Positions 33,484-43,030 are shown, counted from the stretch's first letter. The stretch: 64,000 bases of DNA from Pseudomonadota bacterium (GCA_023426505.1 JAFAAP010000074.1:6275-70274), one strand, 5' to 3'. The notes: a model not told the origin generated them from the letters alone. Numbers and translations are program-made.

Positions 33484-34185
33484 ATGCGCGTACTTCTGAT
33501 TGAAGACGACAGCGCAACTGCGCAGAGCATCGAGCTGATGCTGAAGTCCGAGAATTTCAACGTCTATGCGACGGATCTCGGCGAAGAGGGCGTCGATCTC
33601 GGCAAGCTGTATGACTACGACATCATCCTTCTCGACCTGAACCTTCCCGACATGTCGGGCTACGAGGTTCTGCGGACCCTGCGCGTCGCGAAGGTGAAGA
33701 CGCCGATCCTGATCCTGTCCGGCATGGCCGGTACCGAGGACAAGGTGAAGGGCCTAGGCTTCGGCGCCGACGACTACCTGACGAAGCCGTTCCACAAGGA
33801 CGAGCTCGTCGCCCGCATCCATGCGATCGTGCGTCGTTCGAAGGGACATGCCCAGTCGGTCATCACCACGGGCGATCTGATCGTCAATCTCGACACCAAG
33901 ACGGTCGAGGTGGGAGGCGCCCGGGTCCACCTGACCGGCAAGGAGTATCAGATGCTGGAGCTCCTCTCCTTGCGTAAGGGTACGACCCTCACGAAGGAGA
34001 TGTTCCTCAACCACCTGTACGGCGGCATGGATGAGCCGGAACTGAAGATCATCGACGTCTTCATCTGCAAGCTCCGCAAGAAGCTCGCCAACGCGTCGCA
34101 GGGCAAGAACTACATCGAGACCGTGTGGGGGCGCGGCTACGTGCTGCGCGAACCGGGCGACTCGGACGTGCGTCTCGCGGTCTGA
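33484..34185 (+). CDS. ctrA: cell-cycle response regulator CtrA
   Basis: 233 residues from ATG 33484; the open frame extends upstream but CtrA begins [20 protein letters not shown]. The receiver has D51 as phospho-acceptor in LLDLNLPD, K in KPFHKDE and the OmpR-type winged helix ends RKKLANASQ... [12 protein letters not shown]. CtrA is the master regulator of the alphaproteobacterial cell cycle, silencing replication initiation and driving flagellar and division genes after phosphorelay through CckA-ChpT. A terminator follows at 34211. Confidence 0.98.
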   Translation: MRVLLIEDDSATAQSIELMLKSENFNVYATDLGEEGVDLGKLYDYDIILLDLNLPDMSGYEVLRTLRVAKVKTPILILSGMAGTEDKVKGLGFGADDYLTKPFHKDELVARIHAIVRRSKGHAQSVITTGDLIVNLDTKTVEVGGARVHLTGKEYQMLELLSLRKGTTLTKEMFLNHLYGGMDEPELKIIDVFICKLRKKLANASQGKNYIETVWGRGYVLREPGDSDVRLAV

Positions 34186-34210
34186 CGTCGATCGAAACCA
34201 GTCCATAAGA

Positions 34211-34236
34211 AGCCCGGCATTCGCCGGGCTTTTTTG
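34211..34236 (+). terminator. intrinsic terminator after ctrA
   Basis: AGCCCGGC and GCCGGGCT pair around ATTC, and a run of T follows directly. Confidence 0.85.
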
Positions 34237-34273
34237 TTAGGCTGACCGCCCTCACCTCACACAGGGCTCGCCC

Positions 34274-34710
34274 ATGAAGTCCATGCTTCAACCCTGGCAG
34301 CTTTGGGCGCTGCTGTCGGCCACTTTCGCGGCCCTTACGGCTGTCTTTGCCAAGTTGGGAGTCGAGCAGATCTACTCCGACTTCGCCACGCTCATTCGGA
34401 CCTTCGTCATCCTGGTCACAGTGACCGTCATCGTCTGGGGCACCGGGCAGTGGCAGGGGCTGTCGTCGGTCTCAGGTCGGACCTATTTGTTTCTGGTCCT
34501 GTCGGGGCTCGCCACCGGCGCATCGTGGCTCTGCTACTTCCGCGCGCTGAAGGTTGGCGATGCAGCACAGGTCGCGCCCATCGACAAATTGAGTGTCGTG
34601 CTGGTCGCCGTCTTCGGAGCACTTTTCTCGGAGAGCGCCTGTCCATGGCAAATTGGACAGGCGTCGTTCTGATTGCGGCAGGAGCCGTTCTCGTCGCGCT
34701 ACGGCCGTGA
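34274..34710 (+). pseudogene. EamA/DMT-type transporter, frameshifted
   Basis: The 132-codon frame from ATG 34274 encodes four hydrophobic segments typical of EamA half-transporters and runs into LVAVFGALF at about 34620. The expected continuation LGERLSMANWTGVVLIAAG lies in the next frame and ends at 34710. One extra C in the TTTTCTCGG run near 34622-34630 would restore a 145-residue protein. So this is a one-base deletion pseudogene or a sequencing error. The gene stands alone between ctrA and chpT. Confidence 0.8.
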
Positions 34711-34762
34711 CCGGCGCGGAAGAGGGACGCCGGCACGAGATGCTTGGAGTCGCCGTGGACGT

Positions 34763-35404
34763 TTATGCCGTCGCGGAGCGGATCGTGACCTCGTCCCCAT
34801 CGATACTGAAGGCAACCGTCATGCCCGAGGCGCGGGCGATGAGGCCGGCGTAATAGATCTGGATGCCATGCGCATCGACGGTGCCGCTTTCCGAGTCCCC
34901 GGCGAGCAAAGCCTCGGAATGCGCCGGAATGCGCGCATTGAGTCCCTTCGACGCGATGATGAACTCGCAGCGATCCGCATCGCCGGAGACACTGACCGAG
35001 ATCGATCCGCCGCGGGGGATGGCCGTGATGGCGATCATGATCAGGTTCAGGAGCAGCTTGACCCGGTTCTTCGGGAAGAGAAGGCGCGGAGCCGACCAGG
35101 CGAAGGAGATCTTGTCATCCTGGAACAGGCCACGCGCGACCTGCTCGGCGTCGCCAAGATCGATTGCTGCACCGGCCGAACCGGCGGCCCCGAAGGCCAG
35201 CCGGGCGAACTGGAGCCGGGCGGAGGCTTGCTTCGCGCTCTTCTGGATCAACTCGAGGGCGAACTCCCTCATGGAGGCATCGTTGTCGTCCTCCAGCACC
35301 TCGAGCCCGTTCACGATCGCTCCAACGGGAGAGATCACGTCATGACAGACGCGCGAGCAGAGAAGGGCGGCAAGGTCGAGCGAATCGAGCGAAATCGTGG
35401 CCAT
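34763..35404 (-). CDS. chpT: histidine phosphotransferase ChpT
   Basis: 213 residues. The phospho-acceptor helix is LAALLCSRVCHDVISPVGAIVNGLEVL with H21-D22, followed by the DHp-like helical bundle and a degenerate ATPase-like carboxy domain (LLLNLIMIAITAIPRGG, HGIQIYYAGLIA). ChpT relays phosphate from CckA to CtrA and CpdR. It is encoded 0.6 kb from ctrA and convergent with it. All essential features are present. Confidence 0.93.
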   Translation of the reverse strand: MATISLDSLDLAALLCSRVCHDVISPVGAIVNGLEVLEDDNDASMREFALELIQKSAKQASARLQFARLAFGAAGSAGAAIDLGDAEQVARGLFQDDKISFAWSAPRLLFPKNRVKLLLNLIMIAITAIPRGGSISVSVSGDADRCEFIIASKGLNARIPAHSEALLAGDSESGTVDAHGIQIYYAGLIARASGMTVAFSIDGDEVTIRSATA

Positions 35405-35575
35405 AAGGGCTCCAGAAAGGACTTAAGCTGAGCTATACATGCATGAAATCGGAATTTCGATCGGCATGATGACAGCAGAGCAGGAAAGAAACCGTGAACC
35501 CGGATACCCGCCTCCGAGTTCTTTGAAAAGCCAGCATGACGGATCGACTTCAGACGCGGGAACAGGCACATAGCC

Positions 35576-36406
35576 ATGATGCGGCTCGATGATCACGATA
35601 CGGACGCCATCGCCTTCCGGCTTGCCCAAATCGCCGTGGAGGCCGGACAGGTCCTCCGGAAGCTGGAAACGGCCCTGATCGAGAAACACGTCAAGGACGA
35701 CGGATCGCCCACCACGGCGGCCGACCTTGCGGCCGAGGAACTGATCATCGACCGGATTCATCAGGTCTGGGACGGCGTTCCCGTCATTGCCGAGGAAACA
35801 TCGAGCACGGTCAGGGCTGACGATTACTTCTTCCTGGTCGACCCCCTCGACGGCACGGGCGACTACATCTACGGCACCGGCGAGTACAGCGTGAACATCG
35901 CGCTGGTCCGGAGCGGCAGGCCGATCGCTGCTGTCGTGGCCGCGCCTGCCATGGGACGGATCTGGATTGCGGGCAGGACCACCCGGTCCGGGCCGATCCC
36001 CACCAACCCCACGGATGAAATCGCCTGGCAGGATGTCCGGTCACGCGCAGCTCCCGAGCGAGACCTCGTGGCCCTGGTGAGCCGGCGCCACGGGGACCAG
36101 GCGACCGAGGCCTGCCTCTCGACCCTTTCGATCGGAACACGCCGAATGGCGTCGTCGGCTCTGAAGTTCTGCCTCATCGCCTCCGGCGAGGCGGACGTCT
36201 ACGTTCGCTGCGGCCCGACAATGGAATGGGACACCGCAGCAGGCGATCACATCCTGTCCTGTGCGGGAGGTTGCGTCGTCGGCTCGGGCGGGGCTCCCCT
36301 GACCTATGGACATGAAGAGCGGGGCTACCGCAACGGCGCCTTCGCGGCCCTCGGAGACATCGCGCTCGCTCCGCGGCTCGGGCTCGCCCTTCCCAAGGCG
36401 GCATAA
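35576..36406 (+). CDS. cysQ: 3'(2'),5'-bisphosphate nucleotidase CysQ (inositol monophosphatase family)
   Basis: 276 residues. Metal and substrate motifs are present in order: PTTAADLAAEELI, PVIAEE, DPLDGTGDY and CGPTMEWDTAAGDHIL. The DGTGDYI form and the WDTAAGD are typical of CysQ, which clears 3'-phosphoadenosine 5'-phosphate in sulfur assimilation; another IMPase-family activity cannot be ruled out. Two ATGs start the frame (codons 1 and 2). Confidence 0.88.
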   Translation: MMRLDDHDTDAIAFRLAQIAVEAGQVLRKLETALIEKHVKDDGSPTTAADLAAEELIIDRIHQVWDGVPVIAEETSSTVRADDYFFLVDPLDGTGDYIYGTGEYSVNIALVRSGRPIAAVVAAPAMGRIWIAGRTTRSGPIPTNPTDEIAWQDVRSRAAPERDLVALVSRRHGDQATEACLSTLSIGTRRMASSALKFCLIASGEADVYVRCGPTMEWDTAAGDHILSCAGGCVVGSGGAPLTYGHEERGYRNGAFAALGDIALAPRLGLALPKAA

Positions 36407-36563
36407 GCGTCGACCAGGATCATCTCGGCAGCCGTACAGAGATTGTTAGGGTTGACGCGATTAAGCTTGCCGTTCGATGGAGGGCGTCCGGCAGAAGCCG
36501 CGGGCTTCTCCACGGGTACATGCCGGACCCTTCGTTCCGGGGTCTCATGCGAGGAGATAGCCG

Positions 36564-37166
36564 ATGCGCTCGCGATACACGCTTCTCGTGGCGGCCGCCG
36601 CCGCTGCCTTCTTGGGCGCCGCCCCCGCCGGAGCTCAATCCCAGCGGGTTCAGCCCGTCTACGCCACCAGCCCGGGGGACCCGAACTCGTTCAATTCGAA
36701 CGATCTGGTCGATTCGGGCCATCAGTTCTTCGGATCCGCTTCGCGCGGGCTGGCGTTGGCGGTCCAGGAGGCCGTGCGACGCTGGGGCGAGCCGAACGGC
36801 TACATCCTGGGCCAGGAGGCTTCGGGAGCGTTCTTTGGGGGCGTCCGTTACGGCGAGGGCAAGCTCTTCACCCGCAACGCCGGCGAACGGCGCATCTTCT
36901 GGCAGGGTCCCTCCCTCGGGTTCGATGTCGGCGGCGAAGGCGCCCGGACCATGATGCTCGTCTATAACCTGCCTGCCACCAGCGCTCTCTACACGCGCTT
37001 CGTCGGCATCGACGGATCGGCTTACCTGGTCGGCGGCTTCGGGGTCTCGGCCGCCAAGGCCGACGAGATGGTGGTCGTTCCGATCCGAGCCGGGGTCGGG
37101 GCACGGCTCGGGGTCAACATGGGCTATCTCAAGTTCACCCCCGAGCCGACCTGGAATCCGTTCTAG
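36564..37166 (+). CDS. eipA: DUF1134 periplasmic protein, EipA-like
   Basis: 200 residues with a signal peptide (LLVAAAAAAFLGAAPAGAQS, cleavage near residue 25). The mature part shows ASGAFFGGVRYGEGKL, WQGPSLGFDVGGEGARTMMLVYNL and GGFGVSAAK, which I recognise as DUF1134. EipA of Brucella is a member: a small periplasmic beta-barrel-like protein needed for envelope integrity and controlled by CtrA. The nearness to ctrA and chpT is suggestive but the genes are separate units. Confidence 0.82.
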   Translation: MRSRYTLLVAAAAAAFLGAAPAGAQSQRVQPVYATSPGDPNSFNSNDLVDSGHQFFGSASRGLALAVQEAVRRWGEPNGYILGQEASGAFFGGVRYGEGKLFTRNAGERRIFWQGPSLGFDVGGEGARTMMLVYNLPATSALYTRFVGIDGSAYLVGGFGVSAAKADEMVVVPIRAGVGARLGVNMGYLKFTPEPTWNPF

Positions 37167-37274
37167 AATGCGCTAGAACCGGCTGTCTGGAGCACGAGAG
37201 CTCTGGAAAGCTGCGCAGGCACAGGGCAAGGTGCTTGAGCCCTTTCCGTCAGGCACCTTGGAGTTTGCGTCCGC

Positions 37275-38258
37275 GTGGTCGAATCCATCATGATCTTTGC
37301 GTTGGGGTTCCTTGCGGCAGCCCTGATCGCTCTTCTCATCATTCCTGCCATCAACGCCCGTGCCGAGCGCCTGGCGCGCCGCCGGGCCGAGGCGTTGTTT
37401 CCTCTGTCCATCGAGGAATTGACGGCCGAGAAGGACCACCTGCGCGCCGAATTCGCCGTGATGCAGCGGCGGATCGAGCGCAAGGCCGAGGAGGCGCTGG
37501 CCTTCAAGCATCAGAACATGGAGGAGCTGGGCCGGAGGGCGGTCCGGATCGAGGCGCTCGAACAAGCCCTGGCGGAAAGGGACCAGACGATCTCCCAGCT
37601 CGAAGGCGAGCTGGGCGGCACCCGGAAGCGTCTCGATGCGACCGAGGAAGAGCTCGCCCAGACCAGGACCTCCCTCTCGGGCACGCGCGAGACCCTCGTT
37701 GTCCTCGAGACATCGCACCGCGCCACCCTGGATGAGCTGTCGACCACGCGCCGTGAGCTCGAGCACCATCAGGCCGACTTGTCCAGGACCCGCGGCGAGC
37801 TGCTGCGGACCGAGGAGAAGCTGACGGCTCAGGAAGCCATCGGGGCGGACCTGGAGCGGCGTCTCAACGCGGCCTTGAGCGAGCTCGATGCCAAACGCAT
37901 CACGATCTCGGATCTGGAAACGCGCCTGATGACTCAGACGGCACGCGGGAACGATTTCGAGCGGGCTCTGGGCGAGCGCCACAGCGAACTGTCCGACGAA
38001 CGCCAGCGCCTGGCCGAACTCGCCAAGGGCCTTACGGCCGAGCAGGAGCGCGGCCTCATCTTGGAACAGCACATCCGCGAGATCGAGGCGGAGCGTGACG
38101 AGGCGCGCGCACGGATCGAGTCCTACGCCGGCCTCGAGAATCAGAACGAGGAGCTGCGCCGCAGCATCACGGAAGTCGCCGACCAGATCATGGGCTCAGG
38201 CAACAACCGGCAGAACCGCCAGAACAGCGGCAAGCGGCGCAGGCAGGCCGGCAAATAG
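37275..38258 (+). CDS. membrane-anchored coiled-coil protein
   Basis: 327 residues: one amino-terminal membrane helix (IFALGFLAAALIALLIIPAIN) then almost continuous heptad-rich coiled coil with Glu/Arg/Leu repeats (about 45-300) and a basic Asn/Arg-rich tail. Such proteins are conserved in Rhizobiales and may act in envelope organisation; no function is known to me. The ATG at 37275 or 37290 could be the start. It follows eipA in the same direction after 108 bases. Confidence 0.75.
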   Translation: MVESIMIFALGFLAAALIALLIIPAINARAERLARRRAEALFPLSIEELTAEKDHLRAEFAVMQRRIERKAEEALAFKHQNMEELGRRAVRIEALEQALAERDQTISQLEGELGGTRKRLDATEEELAQTRTSLSGTRETLVVLETSHRATLDELSTTRRELEHHQADLSRTRGELLRTEEKLTAQEAIGADLERRLNAALSELDAKRITISDLETRLMTQTARGNDFERALGERHSELSDERQRLAELAKGLTAEQERGLILEQHIREIEAERDEARARIESYAGLENQNEELRRSITEVADQIMGSGNNRQNRQNSGKRRRQAGK

Positions 38259-38280
38259 CCTCCCGCGCCTGCGTCAGCGC

Positions 38281-38607
38281 CTATTTCGGTTGTATGCTCT
38301 GATTTCCGCCGGGGCTGCCGGGAGGCGGAATGACCGGGGTGGTGCCGGGGTTGGGCACCGGTGCGGGAACGGTCATGTCCGGCGTTGCCGATGTCGGTGG
38401 CTTGATGACCCCATCGCTCTTCTCGAGCTTGTCGCTCAACGTTCCGGTCGAGCCTGTCGTGCCCGGATCGTGCGGCTCCACCTTCTCGGCCGGCATCTTG
38501 TCGAGGGGCGGCATGTTCGGCGCATGCTGCTGCAGGCTGGGCGTCTGAGCCATGGCGGCCGTGAAACCACCTGTCACCATGGCTGCTAGGATCAGAATTC
38601 GCTTCAT
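38281..38607 (-). CDS. secreted Pro-rich hypothetical protein
   Basis: 108 residues from ATG 38607 with a signal peptide (KRILILAAMVTGGFTAAMAQ). The mature part is disordered and rich in Pro, Thr and Gly (PPTSATPDMTVPAPVPNPGTTP). No lipobox Cys is visible, so it is probably periplasmic or exported rather than a lipoprotein. Composition suggests a linker-like or cell-wall associated protein. Function unknown. Confidence 0.6.
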   Translation of the reverse strand: MKRILILAAMVTGGFTAAMAQTPSLQQHAPNMPPLDKMPAEKVEPHDPGTTGSTGTLSDKLEKSDGVIKPPTSATPDMTVPAPVPNPGTTPVIPPPGSPGGNQSIQPK

Positions 38608-38659
38608 GGACCCACTCCTTTGAAAGGGAACGGGTCCATGCAGGGCAGGTTCCGAGCCC

Positions 38660-39523
38660 CTATTCCGCGGCCAAGGCCGGCGCGGTCGCCATCTGCAGGT
38701 AGAGCTGCCTGAGTCTCCTGGTGACGGGACCAGGCTTTCCGTCGGCAACGGGACGTCCGTCGATCCGTACCACCGGGACGACGAAATTGGATGCGCTGGT
38801 GAGGAAGGCTTCAGCCGCATCATAAGCCTCGTCGACCGAAAACCGCCGCTCCTCGAGGACAATTCCGTCCTCGCGCGACAATTGCAGCAGGGACTTGCGT
38901 GTGATGCCCGGTAGGATGGCGTCGGAGAGCGGGCGGACCACGATGCTGCCGGCCTTCGTCACGATGAAGGCGCTGGAGGAGCCGCCTTCGGTCACGTACC
39001 CATCCTGGACCATCCAGGCCTCCTGGGCGCCCACCTCCTTGGCGGCCTGCTTGGCGAGGACCTGAGCCAGCAGATTGATGGACTTGATGTCGCGGCGCTC
39101 CCAGCGCATGTCCGGAACCGTGATCACGGAAATGCCCGCTTCCGCGGCAGGCGCGTTCGCGATCGACTTGGCCTGCGTGAACATCGCAACCGTCGGCTTG
39201 GCATCCGTCGGGAAGAAGAAATCGCGCTCCGCCACACCCCGGGTCACCTGGAAGTAGACGAACCCTTCCGTCATGTTGTTGCGCCTGACGAGTTCCTCCT
39301 CCAGGCGCGTCCATTCGGCCCGGGAATAGGGATTCGGGATCTGAATTTCCTTTAGGGAACGCTCCAGGCGCTCAAGATGAGCCTCGTTGTCGATGAGACG
39401 CCCGTTCAGGACGCCGATTCCCTCATAGACTCCATCCCCGAACATGAACCCTCGGTCCATGAACGGCACCCTGGCCTCGTCGATCGGGAGAAAAGAACCA
39501 TTCAGGAAGACGATGCGGGACAT
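38660..39523 (-). CDS. dat: D-amino acid aminotransferase (class IV)
   Basis: 287 residues of fold-type IV PLP enzyme. MSRIVFLNGSFLPIDEARVPFMDRGFMFGDGVYEGI opens it; the PLP lysine lies in DIKSINLLAQVLAKQ (about 145) and the glycine-rich SSSAFIV follows. Sequence pattern is that of D-alanine aminotransferase, which supplies D-Glu/D-Ala for peptidoglycan; a branched-chain or aminodeoxychorismate-type activity is the alternative. Confidence 0.88.
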   Translation of the reverse strand: MSRIVFLNGSFLPIDEARVPFMDRGFMFGDGVYEGIGVLNGRLIDNEAHLERLERSLKEIQIPNPYSRAEWTRLEEELVRRNNMTEGFVYFQVTRGVAERDFFFPTDAKPTVAMFTQAKSIANAPAAEAGISVITVPDMRWERRDIKSINLLAQVLAKQAAKEVGAQEAWMVQDGYVTEGGSSSAFIVTKAGSIVVRPLSDAILPGITRKSLLQLSREDGIVLEERRFSVDEAYDAAEAFLTSASNFVVPVVRIDGRPVADGKPGPVTRRLRQLYLQMATAPALAAE

Positions 39524-39629
39524 GGGAGCTCCATTAAGGGGAACTGGCTAACTTGACGTATGGGCAACGGCAACGGCTGACCTATCTGGTCAAAGGTGCC
39601 GCCCAGCTTACGCGATAGGTACCCGCAAC

Positions 39630-40247
39630 ATGAAGGTCGCGCCACATTTCATTGCACGGCTTCTGACGATTGTCGCCCTTGCCGTGCCGTTCGGGGCCGA
39701 AGCGGCCCAGCCGGCGCAATCCTGGTACGGCGAGCAAGGGTATGTGGCGCCAGACGGCGCCCGAATCGTGGCCTGCCATGGCTATGGGTGCTCCCGCAGA
39801 ACCGCGCTCGTCGTCGACCCGTCTCTCCTCAGCTTGGCGAGCGGCCTGCTCAGGAGAGGCCAGACCTCACCGGAAGGCGAGAGAGCGGCGCTTCGGGAAA
39901 TCGTGCGGTCCTATACGGCCTACCTGTCCCGCCAGGTGGGGGGCAAGCCGGACCTGCCGGGGTCGCCCCCGCAAATGTCGGGCGTGCATGGCCAGATGGA
40001 CTGCCTCGATGAGACGGCGAACACCACGAGCCTTCTGCTGGTGCTCGAAGAGAGGGGACTCCTCGTCCATCATCAGGTCGAGCGCCCGCAGACGCGCGGC
40101 TTCTTCTTCGATGGACGCTACCCTCACACGACGGCGATCATCGCCGAGAGGAGGACCGGGAGCGAGTGGGCCGTCGATCCGTGGCGCAGGGCGCCAGGAC
40201 AGCGGCCGGATATCCTGCCGCTCGCTGTCTGGCGGCAGGATTCCTGA
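39630..40247 (+). CDS. exported hypothetical protein
   Basis: 205 residues with a signal peptide (LLTIVALAVPFGAEAAQP). The mature part contains ACHGYGCSRRTAL, MDCLDETANTTSLLLVLEERGLL and a closing VDPWRRAPG, with conserved-looking Cys and His: CLDE and HTT resemble the Cys-His arrangement of transglutaminase-like cysteine proteins, which is a guess. I recognise it as a conserved hypothetical protein of Hyphomicrobiales. Confidence 0.7.
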   Translation: MKVAPHFIARLLTIVALAVPFGAEAAQPAQSWYGEQGYVAPDGARIVACHGYGCSRRTALVVDPSLLSLASGLLRRGQTSPEGERAALREIVRSYTAYLSRQVGGKPDLPGSPPQMSGVHGQMDCLDETANTTSLLLVLEERGLLVHHQVERPQTRGFFFDGRYPHTTAIIAERRTGSEWAVDPWRRAPGQRPDILPLAVWRQDS

Positions 40248-40266
40248 TTCAAGGCGGATCGGACGC

Positions 40267-40587
40267 TTATTTCAGGTGCTGAGCGAGATGCTTGTTCATC
40301 TCGAACATGGTGACCTTCTTCTTACCGAAGATCGGCTGCAGCTTGTCGTCCGCGAGGATCTCGCGCTTGTTCTCCGGGTTCTGGAGGTTGTTCTTCTTGA
40401 TGTAGTCCCACATCTTGCTCACCACCTCGCCCCGGGGAAGCGGGTTCGAGCCGACGATGGCGGCCAGTTCCTTGGAAGGCTGCAGGGGCTTCTGGAGAGC
40501 GTTGGGCTTGGCTCCGGCCGCCTTGGTGGCCGTCTTGGCCGCAGGCTTCTTCGCACCGGCTTTTCCGTCTGTAGTCTTGGTCGGCAT
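40267..40587 (-). CDS. SWIB/MDM2 domain protein
   Basis: 106 residues from ATG 40587. A Lys/Ala/Thr-rich basic tail (about 1-35) precedes a SWIB domain: LAAIVGSNPLPRGEVVSKMWDYIKKNNLQNPENKREILADDKLQPIFGKKKVTMFEMNKHL. Bacterial SWIB proteins, also seen in chlamydiae and rhizobia, are small nucleoid-type DNA-binding proteins; the basic tail agrees with that. Function in this lineage is unclear. Confidence 0.9.
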   Translation of the reverse strand: MPTKTTDGKAGAKKPAAKTATKAAGAKPNALQKPLQPSKELAAIVGSNPLPRGEVVSKMWDYIKKNNLQNPENKREILADDKLQPIFGKKKVTMFEMNKHLAQHLK

Positions 40588-40768
40588 GGATTCCTCCGAG
40601 GGTGGGTGGGATACTCTTCGACAGCAGCGGGTCCGGCCGTGAAAAGTCCATTGGCTCCGCCGGTTCAGTCCTGTGGAACCTATCCGCGGGTTCCGGGCAC
40701 CTGACAGGCAAGCCAATCTCGGCTGAGCTTATGTCCTGACTTGGCGCTCAGCAAGACAGGCCTGTGGA

Positions 40769-41209
40769 TCAAGCGGTTTTGGCGAACGGCAAAATCTTGG
40801 CAGGCGCTCCCTGTCCCCGTGCAATCGCCTGTGCCCGGCGGGTACGCTCCGCTGCGGAATGCACGTGGGAGACGATCGCCTCGTTCGGGCAAGGCTTGGC
40901 CAGGAAGGCGGCGCCGGGCGGCAGGTCACCGCAGGCCGGCCACTGTCGACCCGACATGATGAGGATCTCGGCCTCCGGCCAGCATTCGTGAACCTTATGA
41001 GCAAGTTCGAAGCCGTTGCATCCGACAGGCATGTCGACATCCGTGAGAAGGACGTTGACCGGCAGGCCGGCCTCCAGGATGACGAGAGCCTCGACGGCAT
41101 TGGCTGCCTCGACCACTCGGAAACCGGCATCCTCGAGAAGCTCTGCGATGAAGAGACGGATCAGGGGCTCGTCTTCGACCAAAAGAACTGTGGACTGGTC
41201 CTCGGACAT
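40769..41209 (-). CDS. single-domain response regulator
   Basis: 146 residues from ATG 41209 (MSEDQSTVLLVEDEPLIRLF). D57 in LLTDVDMP is the phospho-acceptor, DEP the acidic pair and KPC the Lys position. A 30-residue polar extension follows. It has no output domain, so it probably works by protein interaction, as in DivK/CpdR-like or general-stress relays. An upstream in-frame ATG at 41248 is possible. Confidence 0.88.
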   Translation of the reverse strand: MSEDQSTVLLVEDEPLIRLFIAELLEDAGFRVVEAANAVEALVILEAGLPVNVLLTDVDMPVGCNGFELAHKVHECWPEAEILIMSGRQWPACGDLPPGAAFLAKPCPNEAIVSHVHSAAERTRRAQAIARGQGAPAKILPFAKTA

Positions 41210-41357
41210 TTTTTCTTGAACTCGTTGTACATCGCTCTTTAACGCCATGAGAGCCGCATGGTTCCGTCCACTTGCATACCTGTTTGCAGAATCATGAACG
41301 GGGACCCGGCACGACTGGCAAGCAAAGGTCGAAACCTTCCTTGGAAGATATATCGTT

Positions 41358-42428
41358 CTAAGGGCTTTGGCGTATGAGCCACCCTTCCTCGACGTGTCGT
41401 GCCAGACCTTCCGAAGCAAGGTTCTTCAGCTTGGCCTCCACCTCGAAATCCGTCCACGCCAAATGCCTGGTGACGAGGTCATTGACGGCGCGATTCCACA
41501 TCAGATCGGAATGACCGCGCAGATCCCTCGGCCTTATACCGGTCTGGACCAGTTGCAGGAAGTCGGGCTTGGTTTCAGCATCGTGGCCCACCAGCAGATC
41601 CTCCCGCGAGACGCTCACGTGGCTGACCGGACGGACGCCACGCCAGGATGCGATGATAGATGCAATGCGAGGGTCGTCCGGTTCGATGTATTGGCCCTGA
41701 CTCTTGATCCAGTGATGATGAAGATCGAGGACGATCGGCAGATCCTCCGCGAGGGGCAGGAGATCGTCGAGGCCGTAACTGACCTCGTCGTTCTCGACGG
41801 TGATCAGATTGCGCGCCGTGCCGGACAGCCGTGCGAGGCCTCGCCTGAAGCCCTCGACCCCGACCGCCTTCGCGCCGGCATGGATGTTGACGTGCGCCCC
41901 CTGCGGGTGCCAGCCTTCACCGAACCCCATGAGCGCCATCACCTCGGCGTGATACTCGAACTCGGCAATTCCGTTCGCGAGAGCCGCAGGGTTCGCCGAG
42001 GCGATGACGCAGAACTGCCCCGGATGCATGCTCAGGCGCACTCCCCTGTCACGCGCCAGACTACCGATCGCCGCAAGCCTGCTCTCGATCAGGGACCGCA
42101 GGTCCCGATCCGCATAACAGGGCCGTGCGGTGGGATGGGTGTAGCCGGGCAGCAGATCGCTTGAAATGCGGTGCAGGCGTTCGAGCCTCGGGCGTCGAGC
42201 GACGTGCTCGACCTGCCGCTGAACCGCATCGAGATTGTGAGCCACCACGGATGCGAGCTTGTCGTAGGCGGCGGCTCCGAGACGGCCCAGATATGCCATC
42301 GTGACTGTCGTCGTATTGAGAGGGCGCACGCTGTCGACGTCCCCGTCTAGGGAGACGTATTTGCAGCAGAAGCCCAATCTGGGAGCGTCCCCGCCCGCCT
42401 GCGGCATACTGAGGTCCTGCCTCGACAT
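41358..42428 (-). CDS. uvsE: UV damage endonuclease UvsE/UVDE
   Basis: 356 residues with the UVDE TIM-barrel motifs: RLGFCCKY near the start, SMHPGQFCVIASANP, HVNIHAGAKAVGVEGF, LITVENDEVSYGLDDLLPL and VLDLHHHWI. The enzyme nicks 5' of UV photoproducts and abasic sites. Three-metal ligands (His, Glu, Asp) are visible. The gene ends 150 bases from the response-regulator gene. Confidence 0.92.
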   Translation of the reverse strand: MSRQDLSMPQAGGDAPRLGFCCKYVSLDGDVDSVRPLNTTTVTMAYLGRLGAAAYDKLASVVAHNLDAVQRQVEHVARRPRLERLHRISSDLLPGYTHPTARPCYADRDLRSLIESRLAAIGSLARDRGVRLSMHPGQFCVIASANPAALANGIAEFEYHAEVMALMGFGEGWHPQGAHVNIHAGAKAVGVEGFRRGLARLSGTARNLITVENDEVSYGLDDLLPLAEDLPIVLDLHHHWIKSQGQYIEPDDPRIASIIASWRGVRPVSHVSVSREDLLVGHDAETKPDFLQLVQTGIRPRDLRGHSDLMWNRAVNDLVTRHLAWTDFEVEAKLKNLASEGLARHVEEGWLIRQSP

Positions 42429-42456
42429 CAGGGCCGCACCATTTCCTTGCGGCCGA

Positions 42457-42813
42457 TCAATGAAAGGAAACGCCAGGACGCGAGGCCTGCGCGATCGACC
42501 TGAGGATGGCTCTTTCCTCGAAAGGCTTCGGGATGAAGGACGCCTGCCTCAGCCCGGGAGGCACTTCGGCCGGATGAGACGCGGAGACGAACGCGAAAGG
42601 AATCCTCCGCTTCACGAGCTCTGCCGCGATCCCAAAAGTCTTCCCGCCGACGACATCGATGTCGAGCAGGGCGTAATCGAAGCCGTCCTCGAGATGCTCC
42701 TGAGCCTCCTCGATCGACTCGTACGTCCCAACGACCTCGTGCCCCTGGCTCTCGACGATGGCCTGCAAATCGAGCGCAATGAACGTATCGTCCTCAATAA
42801 TAAGAACCCGCAC
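42457..42813 (-). CDS. single-domain response regulator
   Basis: 118 residues. MRVLIIEDDTFIALDLQ opens the receiver, D51 in LLDIDVV is the phospho-acceptor, SASHP is the Thr/Ser region and KPFEE the Lys. No output domain. Such receivers are numerous in this lineage, often with HWE kinases; none is adjacent. It lies 28 bases upstream of the uvsE start (the uvsE gene reads away in the same direction), so co-transcription is possible. Confidence 0.88.
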   Translation of the reverse strand: MRVLIIEDDTFIALDLQAIVESQGHEVVGTYESIEEAQEHLEDGFDYALLDIDVVGGKTFGIAAELVKRRIPFAFVSASHPAEVPPGLRQASFIPKPFEERAILRSIAQASRPGVSFH

Positions 42814-43030
42814 AATACCACTCCATCAATATTCCAGATCCCGTTCGGCGCATAAAGCGTAGGTTATACGCACGCGTCCACGATGTTCTTGGAAAACAGA
42901 GAGAGAACGGCCCTTTCGGGAGGCGGTTCCAAGAACTTTCAGAAAGGGTTAATGCTTGCTTTCCATTGCCTTGCGGCCGGCTAGCCTACCGAAAGCGATC
43001 CGCCAACCCTGACCACGCCGAAGCGCAACG

